Source: a cyanobacterium endosymbiont of Rhopalodia gibberula
GTDB taxonomy: Bacteria; Cyanobacteriota; Cyanobacteriia; Cyanobacteriales; Microcystaceae
Assembly (NCBI RefSeq): GCF_003574135.1
Contig: NZ_AP018341.1
Span: forward strand, 1,116,001-1,180,000
Direction: 5' to 3'
DNA length: 64,000 nt
How positions within the stretch are numbered: the first letter of the stretch is position 1; every line of letters begins with the position of its first letter. Positions 1 through 10,171 of this stretch are shown here, one piece after another. The notes beneath the pieces were generated by a model. That model had not been told where the DNA came from. It ran no database searches and was given only the letters and a program-made list of their open reading frames with translations. A program made the translations under genes and the position numbers.

Positions 1-1
1 T

Positions 2-517
2 CAACTCATGGCCTTGCTAGTTCAGTTAATGGGAGCAAAAAAAACCCTAGAGTTGGGAGTATTTAGGGGATATAGTTCATTAGCGGTTGCTTTGGCTCTT
101 CCTGATGAAGGTATAGTAGTAGCATGTGATATAAGCGAAGAATATACAGCTATCGCACGTCATTATTGGGACAAAGCTGGAGTTTCTCACAAGATAGATT
201 TGCGGATAGCTCCGGCTCTAGAAACGTTAGATAAACTGATGGCTGAAGGACAAGGTAATACTTTTGACTTTGCTTTTATTGATGCTGACAAGAGTAATTA
301 TGATGATTATTACGAACGGGTCTTAAAACTAGTACGACCTGGAGGATTAATTGCTATTGATAATGTTTTATGGGGAGGGAAAATTGCCGATGAAAATATT
401 CAAGATAACCGTACCCAAAAAATACGAGCTTTAAACCAAAAAATTTATCGAGATTCAAGAGTCAATATTAGTTTAATTCCCATTGCTGATGGATTAACCT
501 TATTGTTAAAACAATAA
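2..517 (+). CDS. SAM-dependent O-methyltransferase, 5'-truncated by window edge
   Basis: C-terminal ~170 residues of a class I O-methyltransferase of the caffeoyl-CoA/catechol O-methyltransferase type (family 3), which transfers a methyl group from SAM to a hydroxyl on a small aromatic substrate. The SAM-binding glycine-rich motif LELGVFRGYSS lies near the visible N-terminus. The metal-binding acidic stretch FIDADKSNYDDYYE and the RPGGLIAIDNVLWGG strand follow, as in the family. Family members are about 220 residues, and the frame is open to the window edge (codons CAA CTC before the first ATG at 8). About 50 N-terminal residues should therefore lie upstream, and the ATG at 8 is probably internal. 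The substrate cannot be told from the sequence. Confidence 0.85.
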   Translation, partial: QLMALLVQLMGAKKTLELGVFRGYSSLAVALALPDEGIVVACDISEEYTAIARHYWDKAGVSHKIDLRIAPALETLDKLMAEGQGNTFDFAFIDADKSNYDDYYERVLKLVRPGGLIAIDNVLWGGKIADENIQDNRTQKIRALNQKIYRDSRVNISLIPIADGLTLLLKQ

Positions 518-1028
518 TTTACATTAAAATATTTTAATAAGGTAAAAATTAAACGAATGATAATCGAGACAACCACCAACGATACTCTCTGATGACAAGA
601 ACGCAATAATTGCGAGCCTTTAAAGGGATTAGTACGATGTAAGGAGAGGATAAATTCAGAAACGAACGGTTGAGATTTACTATCAGTATAGGGTGCAGGT
701 TTTGACGTAAGTGGAGAAAAGTAGATATAAATCTCAGTTGTATTTAGCGATCTTTACAATAACCCAGCTTGCTAATGCAACAAAAAATTATAGGACAATA
801 TTTATTGATTGCCAAAAAAACCTAAAACAACTTACCTTAATCATTAGTTAAGAATCTCATGATTTATTGTTTGGGAGGATACTGGATATTCTTTGACTGA
901 CTAAGGATTTTTCCCTCGATGGCTTAGTTTGACTTTTCTAAGCTATTCAGTAGATATATTTTGTGTTGTATTCAAAACAAGGAAACTAAAATAGAAATTA
1001 TAGACATAAGTTTAAGACGGTATACCCT
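518..1028. other. Intergenic region upstream of ilvB
   Basis: 511 bases without a supportable reading frame. The first half (about 560-760) is visibly richer in G and C than most gene-free DNA here and contains the short palindrome CGCAATAATTGCG. I could not match it to any known RNA or decayed gene. It presumably also carries the ilvB promoter and leader, but no convincing -35/-10 pair stands out. Confidence 0.4.
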
Positions 1029-2888
1029 GTGATTTCTTCAATTGAGAAAATAACTTCGACTTTACCTGGGACTCCTCAACGACGAACAGGAGCTTTTGTC
1101 CTAATAGATAGCTTAGTTCGTCAAGGTGTTAAACATATTTTTGGTTATCCGGGGGGAGCTATCCTGCCCATTTATGATGAACTGTATAGAGCTGAAACCA
1201 GAGGAGATTTACAACATTTCCTGGTGAGACATGAACAAGGAGCTGCTCATGCAGCTGATGGTTATGCTCGTGCAACTGGTAAAGTAGGGGTTTGTTTCGG
1301 GACGTCAGGTCCAGGAGCAACAAACCTAGTAACAGGTATTGCCACGGCACATATGGATTCAATTCCCATGATTGTTGTCACTGGACAAGTAGGGCGGGCA
1401 GCCATTGGCAGCGATGCCTTCCAAGAAATCGATATTTTTGGCATCACTCTGCCTCTGGTGAAACATTCTTATGTGGTTCGTCATGCTCAAGATATGGCTA
1501 GGATAGTTGCTGAAGCATTCCATATTGCCAGCACGGGACGGCCAGGACCTGTTCTAATCGATATTCCCAAGGATGTAGGTCTTGAAGAATGTGATTATAT
1601 TCCCGTTGACCTAGGACAAGTCAAACTGCCAGGGTATCGCCCTACAGTCAAGGGTAATCCTCGTCAGATTAACGCGGCTTTACGCCTAATTGAAAGAGCT
1701 CAACGGCCTTTACTTTACGTAGGTGGGGGAGCAATCTCTGCCAATGCTCATGCCCAAGTTAAAGAACTAGCCGAACGGTTCCAAATTCCCGTTGCTACTA
1801 CCTTAATGGGAATTGGAGCATTTGATGAACATCACCCCCTATCCGTGGCTATGTTGGGAATGCATGGAACCGCCTATGCTAACTTTGCCGTCAGTGAATG
1901 TGACCTTTTAGTTGCAGTGGGAGCGAGATTTGATGACAGAGTAACGGGAAAACTCGATGAATTTGCCTCCCATGCTAAGGTTATCCACATCGACATCGAT
2001 CCAGCAGAGGTCGGTAAAAACCGTGCCCCGACTGTTCCCATTGTGGGGGATGTATGCTGTGTTCTAGAACAATTACTAAAAAGGGCTAAGGAATTGGGCT
2101 TACCCACTGATGTGGGGACGACTCAGTCCTGGTTGGCTAGAATTAACCGTTGGCGAGCAGAATATCCCTTGGTTATTCCTCACTATGAGGATAGTATCTC
2201 ACCACAAGAAGTAATTGCCGAGGTAGCTTGTCAGGCTCCTAACGCCTATTATACCACCGATGTGGGGCAACACCAGATGTGGGCAGCTCAGTTCTTGAAA
2301 AATGGTCCTCGTCGCTGGATTTCTAGTGGAGGGTTAGGAACCATGGGCTATGGAATGCCTGCCGCTATGGGGGCGAAAGTAGCAGTTCCTGATGAAGAGG
2401 TTATTTGTATTACTGGGGATGCCAGTTTTCAAATGAATCTTCAAGAATTAGCTTCTCTGTCACAATACAAAATTAATGTCAAGACAATTATTATTAATAA
2501 TGGTTGGCAGGGCATGGTGCGTCAGTGGCAACAAACTTTCTTTGAAGAGCGGTACTCCTCCTCAAATATGCAAGTCGGAATGCCTGATTTTGAACTCTTA
2601 GCCCAAGCATTTGGAGTCAAAGGGATGACTGTACAAAAACATTCTCAACTATCGGAGGCGATCATTCAAATGTTAGCCTATGACGGGCCAGTGTTGATGG
2701 ATGTTCATGTGACTAAGAATGAGAACTGTTACCCTATGGTAGCTCCAGGCAAGAGTAACGCCCAAATGCTTGGATTACCAGAGCGCAAGGCCATTGTACA
2801 GTCAATCACGCCAATATACTGTACCAATTGTGGCGAGAAGAACCCGACAACCAATCATTTTTGTCCTGAGTGTGGAACAAAATTGTAA
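1029..2888 (+). CDS. ilvB: Acetolactate synthase large (catalytic) subunit with C-terminal zinc ribbon
   Basis: Thiamine-diphosphate enzyme joining two pyruvates, or pyruvate and 2-oxobutyrate, in the first common step of valine, leucine and isoleucine synthesis; it works with the small regulatory subunit IlvN/IlvH, which is not in this window. The N-terminal TPP domain has the catalytic glutamate (E69 in [15 protein letters not shown]). The C-terminal TPP-binding motif begins [12 protein letters not shown] and ends in INN. The start is GTG at 1029. Oddly, the last 23 residues (597-619) form a zinc ribbon with CxxC pairs at C598/C601 and C612/C615, absent from the well-studied enterobacterial enzymes. 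Whether it is general in cyanobacterial homologues I cannot tell. A strong intrinsic terminator follows. Confidence 0.95.
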   Translation: MISSIEKITSTLPGTPQRRTGAFVLIDSLVRQGVKHIFGYPGGAILPIYDELYRAETRGDLQHFLVRHEQGAAHAADGYARATGKVGVCFGTSGPGATNLVTGIATAHMDSIPMIVVTGQVGRAAIGSDAFQEIDIFGITLPLVKHSYVVRHAQDMARIVAEAFHIASTGRPGPVLIDIPKDVGLEECDYIPVDLGQVKLPGYRPTVKGNPRQINAALRLIERAQRPLLYVGGGAISANAHAQVKELAERFQIPVATTLMGIGAFDEHHPLSVAMLGMHGTAYANFAVSECDLLVAVGARFDDRVTGKLDEFASHAKVIHIDIDPAEVGKNRAPTVPIVGDVCCVLEQLLKRAKELGLPTDVGTTQSWLARINRWRAEYPLVIPHYEDSISPQEVIAEVACQAPNAYYTTDVGQHQMWAAQFLKNGPRRWISSGGLGTMGYGMPAAMGAKVAVPDEEVICITGDASFQMNLQELASLSQYKINVKTIIINNGWQGMVRQWQQTFFEERYSSSNMQVGMPDFELLAQAFGVKGMTVQKHSQLSEAIIQMLAYDGPVLMDVHVTKNENCYPMVAPGKSNAQMLGLPERKAIVQSITPIYCTNCGEKNPTTNHFCPECGTKL

Positions 2889-2928
2889 ACTTGGTGAAGA
2901 TTCAAATTTTTTCTCAAACCTTTGGTTG

Positions 2929-2957
2929 CCCTTTCCTCTTTCTTGGAAAGGGTTTTT
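2929..2957 (+). terminator. Intrinsic terminator of ilvB
   Basis: Perfect 8-bp stem CCCTTTCC / GGAAAGGG (2929-2936 and 2945-2952) with an 8-base loop, followed directly by TTTTT. It sits 40 bases after the ilvB stop and between two convergent genes. Confidence 0.85.
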
Positions 2958-3084
2958 GATTGATTACTGACAAAAAATTCACCAATTTTCATAAAAAAAA
3001 GGCTATTTTTTTTGTAAGGTTTTTCCCCTTGATTAACAAAGATGTGAGTTGATTTAATCAGCTTAATTGTTTTAAATTTTAAAT

Positions 3085-4119
3085 TTAAGCCTCCCGTCGA
3101 AAAACCTTTCCTTTCCCAGTCGGATTATCGACATAGTGCCACTTTTGCTCGTCTAATTCAATCACAGGGGGATCAGAGTTTTGCTTGGCTTGGGAAATCC
3201 TTTTATAGAGAGTAGAATCACTAACGCCTAACTTCTCAGCCATTTGAGATCTAGTAAGTACCATAGACTTAGATGACTCTTGATTAGTTGTTATCATCGA
3301 GGGGGTGGTCTGTATTTCTGATTCGGTGGCTACCGTCTTTTTCTCGATCATTAGACTAGGTTTATCAGGTTTTTGGGGTTTAACAAAAAATTTTCTGTTT
3401 TCTTGAATAGGAGGCTGTTCTACAGATGGTTTAATGGGCTTACGATAACGAGGAATCCTCTCGGTTGGCAGTTCAAGATCTTCGACCCATCCCCAACAAT
3501 TACGGGAAGGGATAAACTTAAAAATAGCTTGAATAAACCAGCGTTTGGGTAATTGTTCCTTGGGAATTTTAGGATTAAATTTGAAGGGACGAGGAGCGTC
3601 ATTACGGCGCATCAATACAGGAAGATGAGAAGCTTTAAATTTTCCTTGAGGGTCCGTGGCATTAGAATTTCTATAGATCGAGATCACTGGTGTCCTCAAT
3701 TGGGGAACAAATTGCCAAATCCCTCGAAACTTAAAAATTCCCGGGGCTTCCTCCCATTGATTTTCTTCTCCCCAGGCGGCAACTTGAAAGCGAATAATGG
3801 GGTCTTTTCTGGGAATGAGCAGACACTTAGGATAAATCCGCAAATAGATAGGGTTTTCAGGAGAATTGCTATGTTGTTTCAGCCAAGCTTTGTAGCGATA
3901 GCCAGGAAAGAATAAACTGTAATTCTTTCCTGCGATGGTGAGGGCAAATTTTCCCTCTTCCTCTTGATGAGGAATCCCATAAAGAGTGCCAATTGCCTGA
4001 AAAAGGAGAGGTTGGTCCTCAGTGTCAGAAACAGATTGAGAATCAGAATCAAGGATTAAAGGGGGTAGCTGCTCGACTTTTTGGTGAGTTTGATGAGAGA
4101 GTTCGTTGGCGGCAGGCAT
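3085..4119 (-). CDS. Conserved cyanobacterial hypothetical protein with C-terminal helix-turn-helix
   Basis: 344-residue protein that I do not recognise by name. Residues about 40-230 form a folded domain rich in aromatic residues and beta-prone stretches (LLFQAIGTLYGIP, YSLFFPGYRYKAWL, IIRFQVAAW, FRGIWQFVPQL, PKRWFIQAIF). It looks like an OB-like or other small beta domain. A proline/lysine-rich linker (about 230-285) follows, then a short HTH-like segment LTRSQMAEKLGVSDSTLYKR near residue 290-310. The architecture suggests nucleic-acid binding, but that is inference. The frame is clean over its full length, so the gene is under selection in a region where many others have decayed. It is convergent with ilvB, and its 5' side faces a long gene-free stretch. 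Confidence 0.75.
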   Translation of the reverse strand: MPAANELSHQTHQKVEQLPPLILDSDSQSVSDTEDQPLLFQAIGTLYGIPHQEEEGKFALTIAGKNYSLFFPGYRYKAWLKQHSNSPENPIYLRIYPKCLLIPRKDPIIRFQVAAWGEENQWEEAPGIFKFRGIWQFVPQLRTPVISIYRNSNATDPQGKFKASHLPVLMRRNDAPRPFKFNPKIPKEQLPKRWFIQAIFKFIPSRNCWGWVEDLELPTERIPRYRKPIKPSVEQPPIQENRKFFVKPQKPDKPSLMIEKKTVATESEIQTTPSMITTNQESSKSMVLTRSQMAEKLGVSDSTLYKRISQAKQNSDPPVIELDEQKWHYVDNPTGKGKVFRREA

Positions 4120-5696
4120 AAATAATAAACTTCATAATCGGCTGAATTTGTCCCATTATTATAGACCCGATAAACAAAGGATTCTAAGTATCGTTAAGGA
4201 TGGGTCACATACTTTGGAGATCGGGATCAGATTAGAGTTGACACTCCTATGGCTTTAGTTTTATTGAAGCCGTAGTATTCTCATAATATAGCGGATTCTT
4301 AATGATATAGCCCAGTCTAACAAGGATAGCCGAGCGTATTCTTGTTAGACTGAATTCACCGAGTCAAGAGCTGTGTAAAACAGTTTATCAATTACATTGT
4401 CTAATTCAATTACATAGCTATATTTTTTGGGGTCTAGGTAATGTTTTAGGTAAAGTTTTAACAACAAAGCTTTAAAAATACTTATTAAGCACTGTTTTTG
4501 ATGACTGTTTTCAATAAATCATTATCGTGTAGTTTTCTCGACTATTATACTTGTGACTATACTATACTGAATTTACTTATTTTAGATAGGGCAACATCAT
4601 ACTAGTTGACCTTAAATCCTTGTTTAGTAAATTTAACCGACTAATTAGTTTAGTACTTGTTTTACATTAGTAGTTTAATTTTATTTTCTTTTTTATTAAA
4701 GTAAGTATCTTTAAAGAAGTATCAAATAATAAATGATGTTATATGTTTATGTTTGATTAATTAGAGTCTGTTTTAGATATTTTTTAGGATAATTTTCTGG
4801 TTTTTTGATAAATATCTAAATCGACTAACTTAGCTGTACACTATTTATATTGAAGACTTATTCTATTAATTTTATGAGTTTTATTATAATTTTATCTATA
4901 TAAGATTTACTACTAGGGTGTAAATTTGTAGAAAAAATAGATATAGTCGCCCCTTTCTATTATTTCAATTTGGCTTTAACTTAAGCACTTTTTTCAGTAT
5001 TTTATAGATTTTTACAGAATTTATCTTGATTTTTATTTCTTTCTAAGAGCTATTTAAAAAATTTCTACTTTCTTTATTAGAGGTTTTTCCTCTTTTATTT
5101 CTTGGGAAATATTACAATTTATTTAATTTTCTATATTCTTGAATATAAATATAGTCTTTACAATTTTGTTATCTTTTCGGAGTAAATTTTTTGGGTACGA
5201 GGCAAATTTGATAATCCATATTTTTATGATTCTGTTAGCTAAATTTTTATAAAGGCTAACATATGGCGATCACTTTTTTCAAAGTATATTTATGTTCTAC
5301 ACATATTTAAGGTAATTTACCTAACTGGATAGAATAGTAGAGTTTTAACAGTGAAAGTCTAATTTTAATTAAAAATTATTTTAGGAAAAGTACCTAAAAA
5401 AGTAATTTTAAAGTGCTATAATCTAGCTTGGGGGATAGTTGTGTTTACGTTTTAATCTAGATATACCCCAGAATCAACTATATTGTCTATAGTTGATATT
5501 TAAAAGATATTTTTATTTGTCAATATAAAAGTAAGGGTATCTTAATAATTACCAGGTTATTTTGTCTCTTTCGTTGATATCGTACCTTTAGAAATTATCA
5601 GGTCTTACATAAAAAACTAATAAAAGCCGTTATTTTACGACTTGGTTTTAGATCTAAAGTTTCTGAGCCGTAGCAATTCTAAATACAATTCCATGT
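4120..5696. other. Gene-free AT-rich stretch
   Basis: About 1.6 kb with no readable gene on either strand. Stop codons are dense in all frames and I could find no protein relic. It contains one 12-bp perfect inverted repeat (4313-4352) and a 10-bp hairpin (arms 5473-5482 and 5488-5497, ATCAACTATA / TATAGTTGAT). The last 250 bases must hold the promoter of the glycosyltransferase gene at 5697. Confidence 0.6.
4313..4352. repeat. Perfect 12-bp inverted repeat (orphan hairpin)
   Basis: Arms CAGTCTAACAAG (4313-4324) and CTTGTTAGACTG (4341-4352) around a 16-base loop. There is no T-tract on either side, and it lies about 200 bases upstream of the minus-strand gene at 3085-4119, so it is not an evident terminator. 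It belongs to the set of unexplained palindromes in this window. Confidence 0.7.
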
Positions 5697-6419
5697 ATGC
5701 TAACTAATCCTCCCTCATTTCCTATTCTCAATGTTTTCGTACATCTTCTTGATGATTATTCTTATTGGCTGCTTCAATGCCTCAATCATCATCAAGGAGT
5801 TCATGTTGTGACTCTGAACGCAGAGATGGCTATGTTAGCCGAGAAAGACTCCTCGGTGACAGAAGTCATTCGTGAAGCCGATTTAGTGATTCCTGATGGA
5901 GCGGGTATTGTACTGTATTTACGGCTGCGCCAACAAAGACAAAAACGATGTCCAGGGATTGAACTGGCACAATCGTTGCTTCAAGAATTGGGGTCCCAAG
6001 AGAATTCCCCTTTAATTGTTTTTTATGGGGGAAAACCTGGAGTTAGCCATGCAGCAGCAGACCAATGGCGTAAGAAATTTCCAGGCATTTCTATTCTTTC
6101 ATCCCATGGCTATTTATCCTTAGAAGAAGAGGATTCATGGCGACAAACTCTATTAGACAAACAACCCCAATTAATTCTTGTAGGGTTGGGAGTTCCTCGT
6201 CAGGAATTTTGGATTAGGCAACATCGTTATTTATGTCCCCAAGGGATTTGGATTGGGGTTGGCGGAAGCTTTGATATTTGGTCTGGGACTAAAGATCGGG
6301 CTCCTCGGTGGTTACGAGACAACAATTTAGAGTGGCTCTATCGTTTATATCAAGAACCCTGGCGTTGGCAGCGAATGTTGGCCCTACCTAAATTTTTTTT
6401 ACGATCACTTATCCATTAA
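5697..6419 (+). CDS. WecG/TagA/CpsF family glycosyltransferase
   Basis: 240-residue member of the family that moves N-acetylmannosamine-type sugars onto undecaprenyl-diphosphate-linked GlcNAc during surface-polysaccharide or teichoic-acid assembly at the inner face of the membrane. Family motifs are in order: VVTLNAEM near residue 40, then ADLVIPDGAGIV with the catalytic-region Asp near residue 65, the CPGIEL segment, FYGGKPGV, and the C-terminal LVGLGVPRQEFWI with RAPRW. The length matches the family. The donor and acceptor in this organism are unknown. It stands alone with gene-free DNA on both sides. With manC and the two GT-C-like genes at 20.7-23.9 kb it argues for retained polysaccharide synthesis. 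Confidence 0.88.
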   Translation: MLTNPPSFPILNVFVHLLDDYSYWLLQCLNHHQGVHVVTLNAEMAMLAEKDSSVTEVIREADLVIPDGAGIVLYLRLRQQRQKRCPGIELAQSLLQELGSQENSPLIVFYGGKPGVSHAAADQWRKKFPGISILSSHGYLSLEEEDSWRQTLLDKQPQLILVGLGVPRQEFWIRQHRYLCPQGIWIGVGGSFDIWSGTKDRAPRWLRDNNLEWLYRLYQEPWRWQRMLALPKFFLRSLIH

Positions 6420-6664
6420 ATTAAGCTTACTGAGCGATTAATTTAAAGCACTTGAATCCCGAGATAATAGCGAGCAGTATAGTTGAATTGATCGTCTGTA
6501 CAATTATTTCTTCGGGTTGAGACCTTAATTTATATACTGTTGCTGAAAAACTTAATACGGAAACTAAACTTAAAATATTGAATCTTTTTCAATACAATTG
6601 TTTTACAATAGTTATCTTATAACTATTATCAAGGAAATAGAGACTTTCGATCAACTGGTTGTTG

Positions 6665-7501
6665 AGAGAAGTTACAATGTTTTTGTACTAGACTTCAAAA
6701 ATGGACAATAGAAGGAATAGTTAAGCAGTTTCTCGTGGTCACTAAAACAACTTCACGGGGGAAAGTTTTGACAATTTTTAAGTTGAATTTTATTGACGGT
6801 AGCTAAAGAACTTACTGCTAGACTAGTCCTGCAACAAGCTTTGGTTAAAGCCGTTTTTGGTAATAAAGAGCTAATTTATTCCTGTTGGATCGTCCCTAGA
6901 AAAGTGTTTATGGTATTTAAGTCCACAACAGAAATCGGAATTGCAAGAGTAGTCAAACATCCTTGTAAGAATTACTGCATTCCATATCTTTTTTTTAAAA
7001 ACTATGTGGGAATAGTTACTTAATTAGGACTAGAAAATTCAAGTCAACTCCGTCAGCGATTGACCATACGCTGACAGAGTTAACCCATCACTTAATAATC
7101 TAAGGACTTGATCGTTTCCTAAAGCCGTTACCCTTAATTGAACCTAGGAGTAATCTTTGTAAAATTGCTGTAGAATCGGTGGTAAATAATCGTCAAAAAC
7201 TGAGTGGATCGTCGTAAGACATAATTTATTTAAGTTGTTCTCCATCCTGTAAGTCTTTAATTTTTTGGATTATAGTTGTTTATTCTTGATAGATTCTTTT
7301 AGCCTTCAGGAGTATTTTATCTTCGGCAACAGTTAGTTTTACTCTGGTACTGCGATGAAAGGGCAAAGCTCCTAAAACAGCTTTGAGGAACTGAATTTAC
7401 AGGATAATAGTCAGCTGTATTAGCCTACATCGTCGTGCTGCTTACCCAAAATTTTCTGTTTTAGCGATCACTAAAAATAATTTCAATTATTGAATTTGCA
7501 T
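6665..7501 (-). pseudogene. ntcB: Decayed LysR-type regulator, most like NtcB (nitrate assimilation activator)
   Basis: Reading the minus strand from 7501 gives an NtcB-like protein broken by stops and frame changes. The N-terminal HTH appears as LKLFLVIAKTENFG, a stop, then AARRCRLIQLTIIL. Next come FLKAVLGALPFHRSTR, VKLTVAEDKILLKAKRIYQE and, in a shifted frame, LPPILQQFYKDYS. The effector domain gives RVTALGNDQVLRLLSDG, HIVFKKRYGMQ, VVDLNTINTFLGTIQQE, SSLLPKTALTKA and the end REVVLVTTR...IPSIVHF. These match the family in order. NtcB activates nitrate/nitrite uptake and reduction operons with NtcA. At least five in-frame stops plus frameshifts make it non-functional. A 76-codon plus-strand frame at 6793-7023 is its shadow. 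A 36-base hairpin sits inside it. Confidence 0.7.
7046..7081. repeat. Hairpin inside the ntcB relic
   Basis: AACTC-c-GTCAGCG, a 10-base loop, then CGCTGAC-a-GAGTT: 12 of 13 base pairs over 36 bases, GC-richer than its surroundings. It falls within the effector-domain part of the decayed ntcB, in a stretch clearly shorter than the family expects, so it arose or was gained after the gene stopped being selected. Confidence 0.65.
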
Positions 7502-8048
7502 GGGTGAAGTTTAAATTATGGATTATGTGTCCTAAGATATTTTGAGCAATATAGAGATTTACTTTCTAATTTTATTAGAGATTGATACTATAGAACAGTT
7601 TACCTCTTAAGAAGTAATACAAATGTTTAGGTCACTTAATCTTTTGATTTTTTTTACACAAAACACTTTTAAATTTACTCAGTTTTTTATCTTTAAATCA
7701 CTAATACTGAGTAATGAAAATGGTGAATTATATAATTACTAACACTCCTAAAAAACATTTTAATAATGCCTTTAGTCCTAGTCCTTCAATTATAATTAAA
7801 TCTGCATCTCTACATCTCTACTATTGTCTAATACTCTAATCTAACAGCCAGACTTTTCGATCTTCTAATCCCATTGGCTAAAGTGGAAAACTCAACTAAT
7901 TCTTGATTATGAAGACTGACGTAGGAGGTTAAGGTTTGACTTATTAGCGGTAAGTATTAAACATTATTAAAATAACCACATCTTGGCAATTATCCATTGC
8001 AACTAAATTTATTTTTTACAGCACATAACTAATTATCATTTTGACACC

Positions 8049-9215
8049 TTAAAGACTACTGACAAATTTGGCTAATCTATCGATTCCTTTTTCAATAGAA
8101 GTTAAATCGGTAGCATATGATAAACGAATACAATTATCTGCCCCAAATACTATTCCTGGTATAGCTGTAACTTTTTTAGAGTCTAAGAGTGCGTCACAAA
8201 AATCGAGAGAATTCATTCCGGTTTGACTAATATCTGCAAAAACATAAAAGGCACCCATGGGGGTCGGACAACTTAGGTGAGGAATTGTCATAATTCCGTC
8301 CAAAATAACTTGACGACGTTTAGTAAAGGCTTGTAGCATTTGCTTGACGGAATCTTGAGATTCTTCTAAAGCGGCAATGGCTCCATATTGAGCAAATGTA
8401 CACACATTAGAGGTGCTATGACTTTGGATGGTATTAGTAGCTTCAATTAATTCTATAGGCGCAGCCAAATATCCTACACGCCACCCTGTCATTGAGTAGC
8501 TTTTAGCAAAGCCATTACTAACAATTGTACGATGAAAAATCTCAGAACTTACCGCTCCAATGCTGAGATGTTCTGCCCCGTCATAGAGAATCTTTTCATA
8601 AATTTCGTCGGAAACCACCCACAAATTATTTTCTATAATGACCTCAGCTAACGCCTTGATTTCTGTGGCAGAATAAACAGTTCCGGTTGGATTTGAGGGA
8701 GAATTGAGAACGAATAATTTCGTTTTAGGGGTAATCGCTTGACGCAGTTGATCTGGAGTGATTTTATAGCTTGTTTCTGTCGTTGTTTGCACAATCACCG
8801 GTGTTCCTGTTGCTAATTTAACCATTTCTGGATAACTTAACCAATAGGGAGCTGGGATAATTACTTCATCTCCAGGATCAATCAACGCTAACATCAAGTT
8901 AAATAAAGACTGTTTACCCCCATTAGTCACAATTATATTGTCTGGGGTATAGTTTAAATTATTATCGATACGTAACTTTTCAGCGATCGCTGCTCTTAGT
9001 CTGGATTCTCCTGCCGCCGGACCATACTTAGTTTTTCCTTGATTTAGGGCGAGTTTGGCCGCTTCTTTGATGTGTTGTGGGGTATCAAAGTCGGGTTCCC
9101 CAGTACTAAAGCTACAGACATCAATACCTTGTGCTTTCATTGCCTTAGCTTTGGCGGCAATTGCAAGGGTAATTGATTGAGAAACCTTCCCTACTCGTGT
9201 TGCCAGTTTAATCAT
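8049..9215 (-). CDS. aspC: Aspartate aminotransferase (class I/II, PLP-dependent)
   Basis: 388-residue fold-type I aminotransferase converting oxaloacetate and glutamate to aspartate and 2-oxoglutarate (class Ib AAT, possibly also prephenate aminotransferase). Seen: TNGGKQSL around residue 98-104, the NSPSNPTG substrate loop (171-178), the PLP-contacting D203 in SDEIYE, the Schiff-base lysine K238 in [17 protein letters not shown], and the C-terminal IRLSYA with the substrate arginine. I start it at the ATG at 9215. An in-frame TTG at 9242 would add nine residues unlike the family. It is divergent from the DUF561 gene, with only about 140 bases between starts. It carries one HIP1 octamer. With ppc elsewhere in the window it links carbon and nitrogen assimilation. 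Confidence 0.93.
   Translation of the reverse strand: MIKLATRVGKVSQSITLAIAAKAKAMKAQGIDVCSFSTGEPDFDTPQHIKEAAKLALNQGKTKYGPAAGESRLRAAIAEKLRIDNNLNYTPDNIIVTNGGKQSLFNLMLALIDPGDEVIIPAPYWLSYPEMVKLATGTPVIVQTTTETSYKITPDQLRQAITPKTKLFVLNSPSNPTGTVYSATEIKALAEVIIENNLWVVSDEIYEKILYDGAEHLSIGAVSSEIFHRTIVSNGFAKSYSMTGWRVGYLAAPIELIEATNTIQSHSTSNVCTFAQYGAIAALEESQDSVKQMLQAFTKRRQVILDGIMTIPHLSCPTPMGAFYVFADISQTGMNSLDFCDALLDSKKVTAIPGIVFGADNCIRLSYATDLTSIEKGIDRLAKFVSSL
8993..9000. repeat. HIP1 octamer GCGATCGC
   Basis: Highly iterated palindrome typical of cyanobacterial genomes, here in the form AGCGATCGCT inside aspC. It supports the cyanobacterial assignment. Only two copies were noticed in 64 kb (the other is in dnaX). 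Confidence 0.85.
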
Positions 9216-9355
9216 TCGATTCGATATTCCCAAGCCAAACAAATAATAATTTTATCCATGATATCGTCTCCCTGGGGGTGTATCTCAGGTTTTAACGAAT
9301 ACTTTCTTAACGCTATAGGAAAATGGCACAATGAACTTATCAGAATTTATCTTAA

Positions 9356-10111
9356 ATGTCTATGACTATGCATCCTAAATTACAGACAGCCTTGGCTCAA
9401 CATAAAGCCCTCAAAGTGATTAGTGGGTTAACCAATTTCGACATAGAGAACGTTACGGCTATTGTTAAAGCTGCCCAAGCCGGGGGCGCAACTTTCGTTG
9501 ATATTGCCGCAGATGGAGCTTTGGTACGCCATGTACGTCAATTAATTGATTTACCGATTTGTGTCTCAGCAATTAAACCAACATTGTTTATCGAAGCGGT
9601 TAAGGCAGGAGCAGATTTAATTGAAATCGGCAATTTTGATGCTTTTTATGCCCAAGGACGACGATTTGAAGCAGAGGAAGTTTTAGCCTTAACCAAAGAA
9701 ACTCGCTCTCTTCTCCCCGAAATCACCCTTTCGGTGACGGTTCCTCATATTCTTCCTCTTGATGAACAAGCTCAATTAGCTGAGCGCTTAGTAGAAGTTG
9801 GAGCTGATATTATTCAAACCGAAGGGGGATCCAGCAGCAAACCTACCCATGCAGGAACTTTGGGGTTAATTGAAAAAGCTGCCCCTACTCTAGCTGCTGC
9901 TTGCAGCATTTCTGATGCGGTATCTGTTCCGGTGTTGTGTGCGTCAGGGTTATCTTCTGTGACTGTTCCTATGGCGATTGCGGCTGGCGCGTCCGGTGTA
10001 GGGGTAGGATCAGCTATTAATCAACTTAATAACGAAGTAGCGATGGTAGCTGCTGTTCGTTCCCTGGTAGAGGCATTAAACATCACCAGTCGAGCTGCAA
10101 TCACCCATTAA
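9356..10111 (+). CDS. DUF561 / Ycf23-like TIM-barrel protein
   Basis: 251-residue homologue of plastid Ycf23, a conserved cyanobacterial and algal protein of the DUF561 family with a predicted (beta/alpha)8 barrel. Its biochemical role is not established. The barrel pattern is visible: ALKVISGLTNFD, AGGATFVDIAADG, LPICVSAIKP, AGADLIEIGNFDAFY, ITLSVTVPHIL, GADIIQTEGG, VPVLCASGLS and a phosphate-type glycine cluster AAGASGVGVGSAIN near the C-terminus. Starts at 9356, 9362 and 9368 are all possible; 9356 gives the longest form. It is followed by an intrinsic terminator, so it is a single-gene transcript, divergent from aspC. Confidence 0.88.
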   Translation: MSMTMHPKLQTALAQHKALKVISGLTNFDIENVTAIVKAAQAGGATFVDIAADGALVRHVRQLIDLPICVSAIKPTLFIEAVKAGADLIEIGNFDAFYAQGRRFEAEEVLALTKETRSLLPEITLSVTVPHILPLDEQAQLAERLVEVGADIIQTEGGSSSKPTHAGTLGLIEKAAPTLAAACSISDAVSVPVLCASGLSSVTVPMAIAAGASGVGVGSAINQLNNEVAMVAAVRSLVEALNITSRAAITH

Positions 10112-10139
10112 ATATTGAAATATTGCCTAGAATAGACTT

Positions 10140-10171
10140 ATAGAGACGTTTAACTCAAGCGTCTCTATTTT
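10140..10171 (+). terminator. Intrinsic terminator of the DUF561 gene
   Basis: Stem ATAGAGACG / CGTCTCTAT (10140-10148 and 10160-10168), an 11-base loop, then TTTT; 28 bases after the stop codon. Confidence 0.8.

Noticed and set aside
6793-7023. 76-codon plus-strand open frame
   Set aside because: It is the antisense shadow of the decayed ntcB; the minus strand reads VVDLNTINTFLGTIQQE and SSLLPKTALTKA over the same bases.
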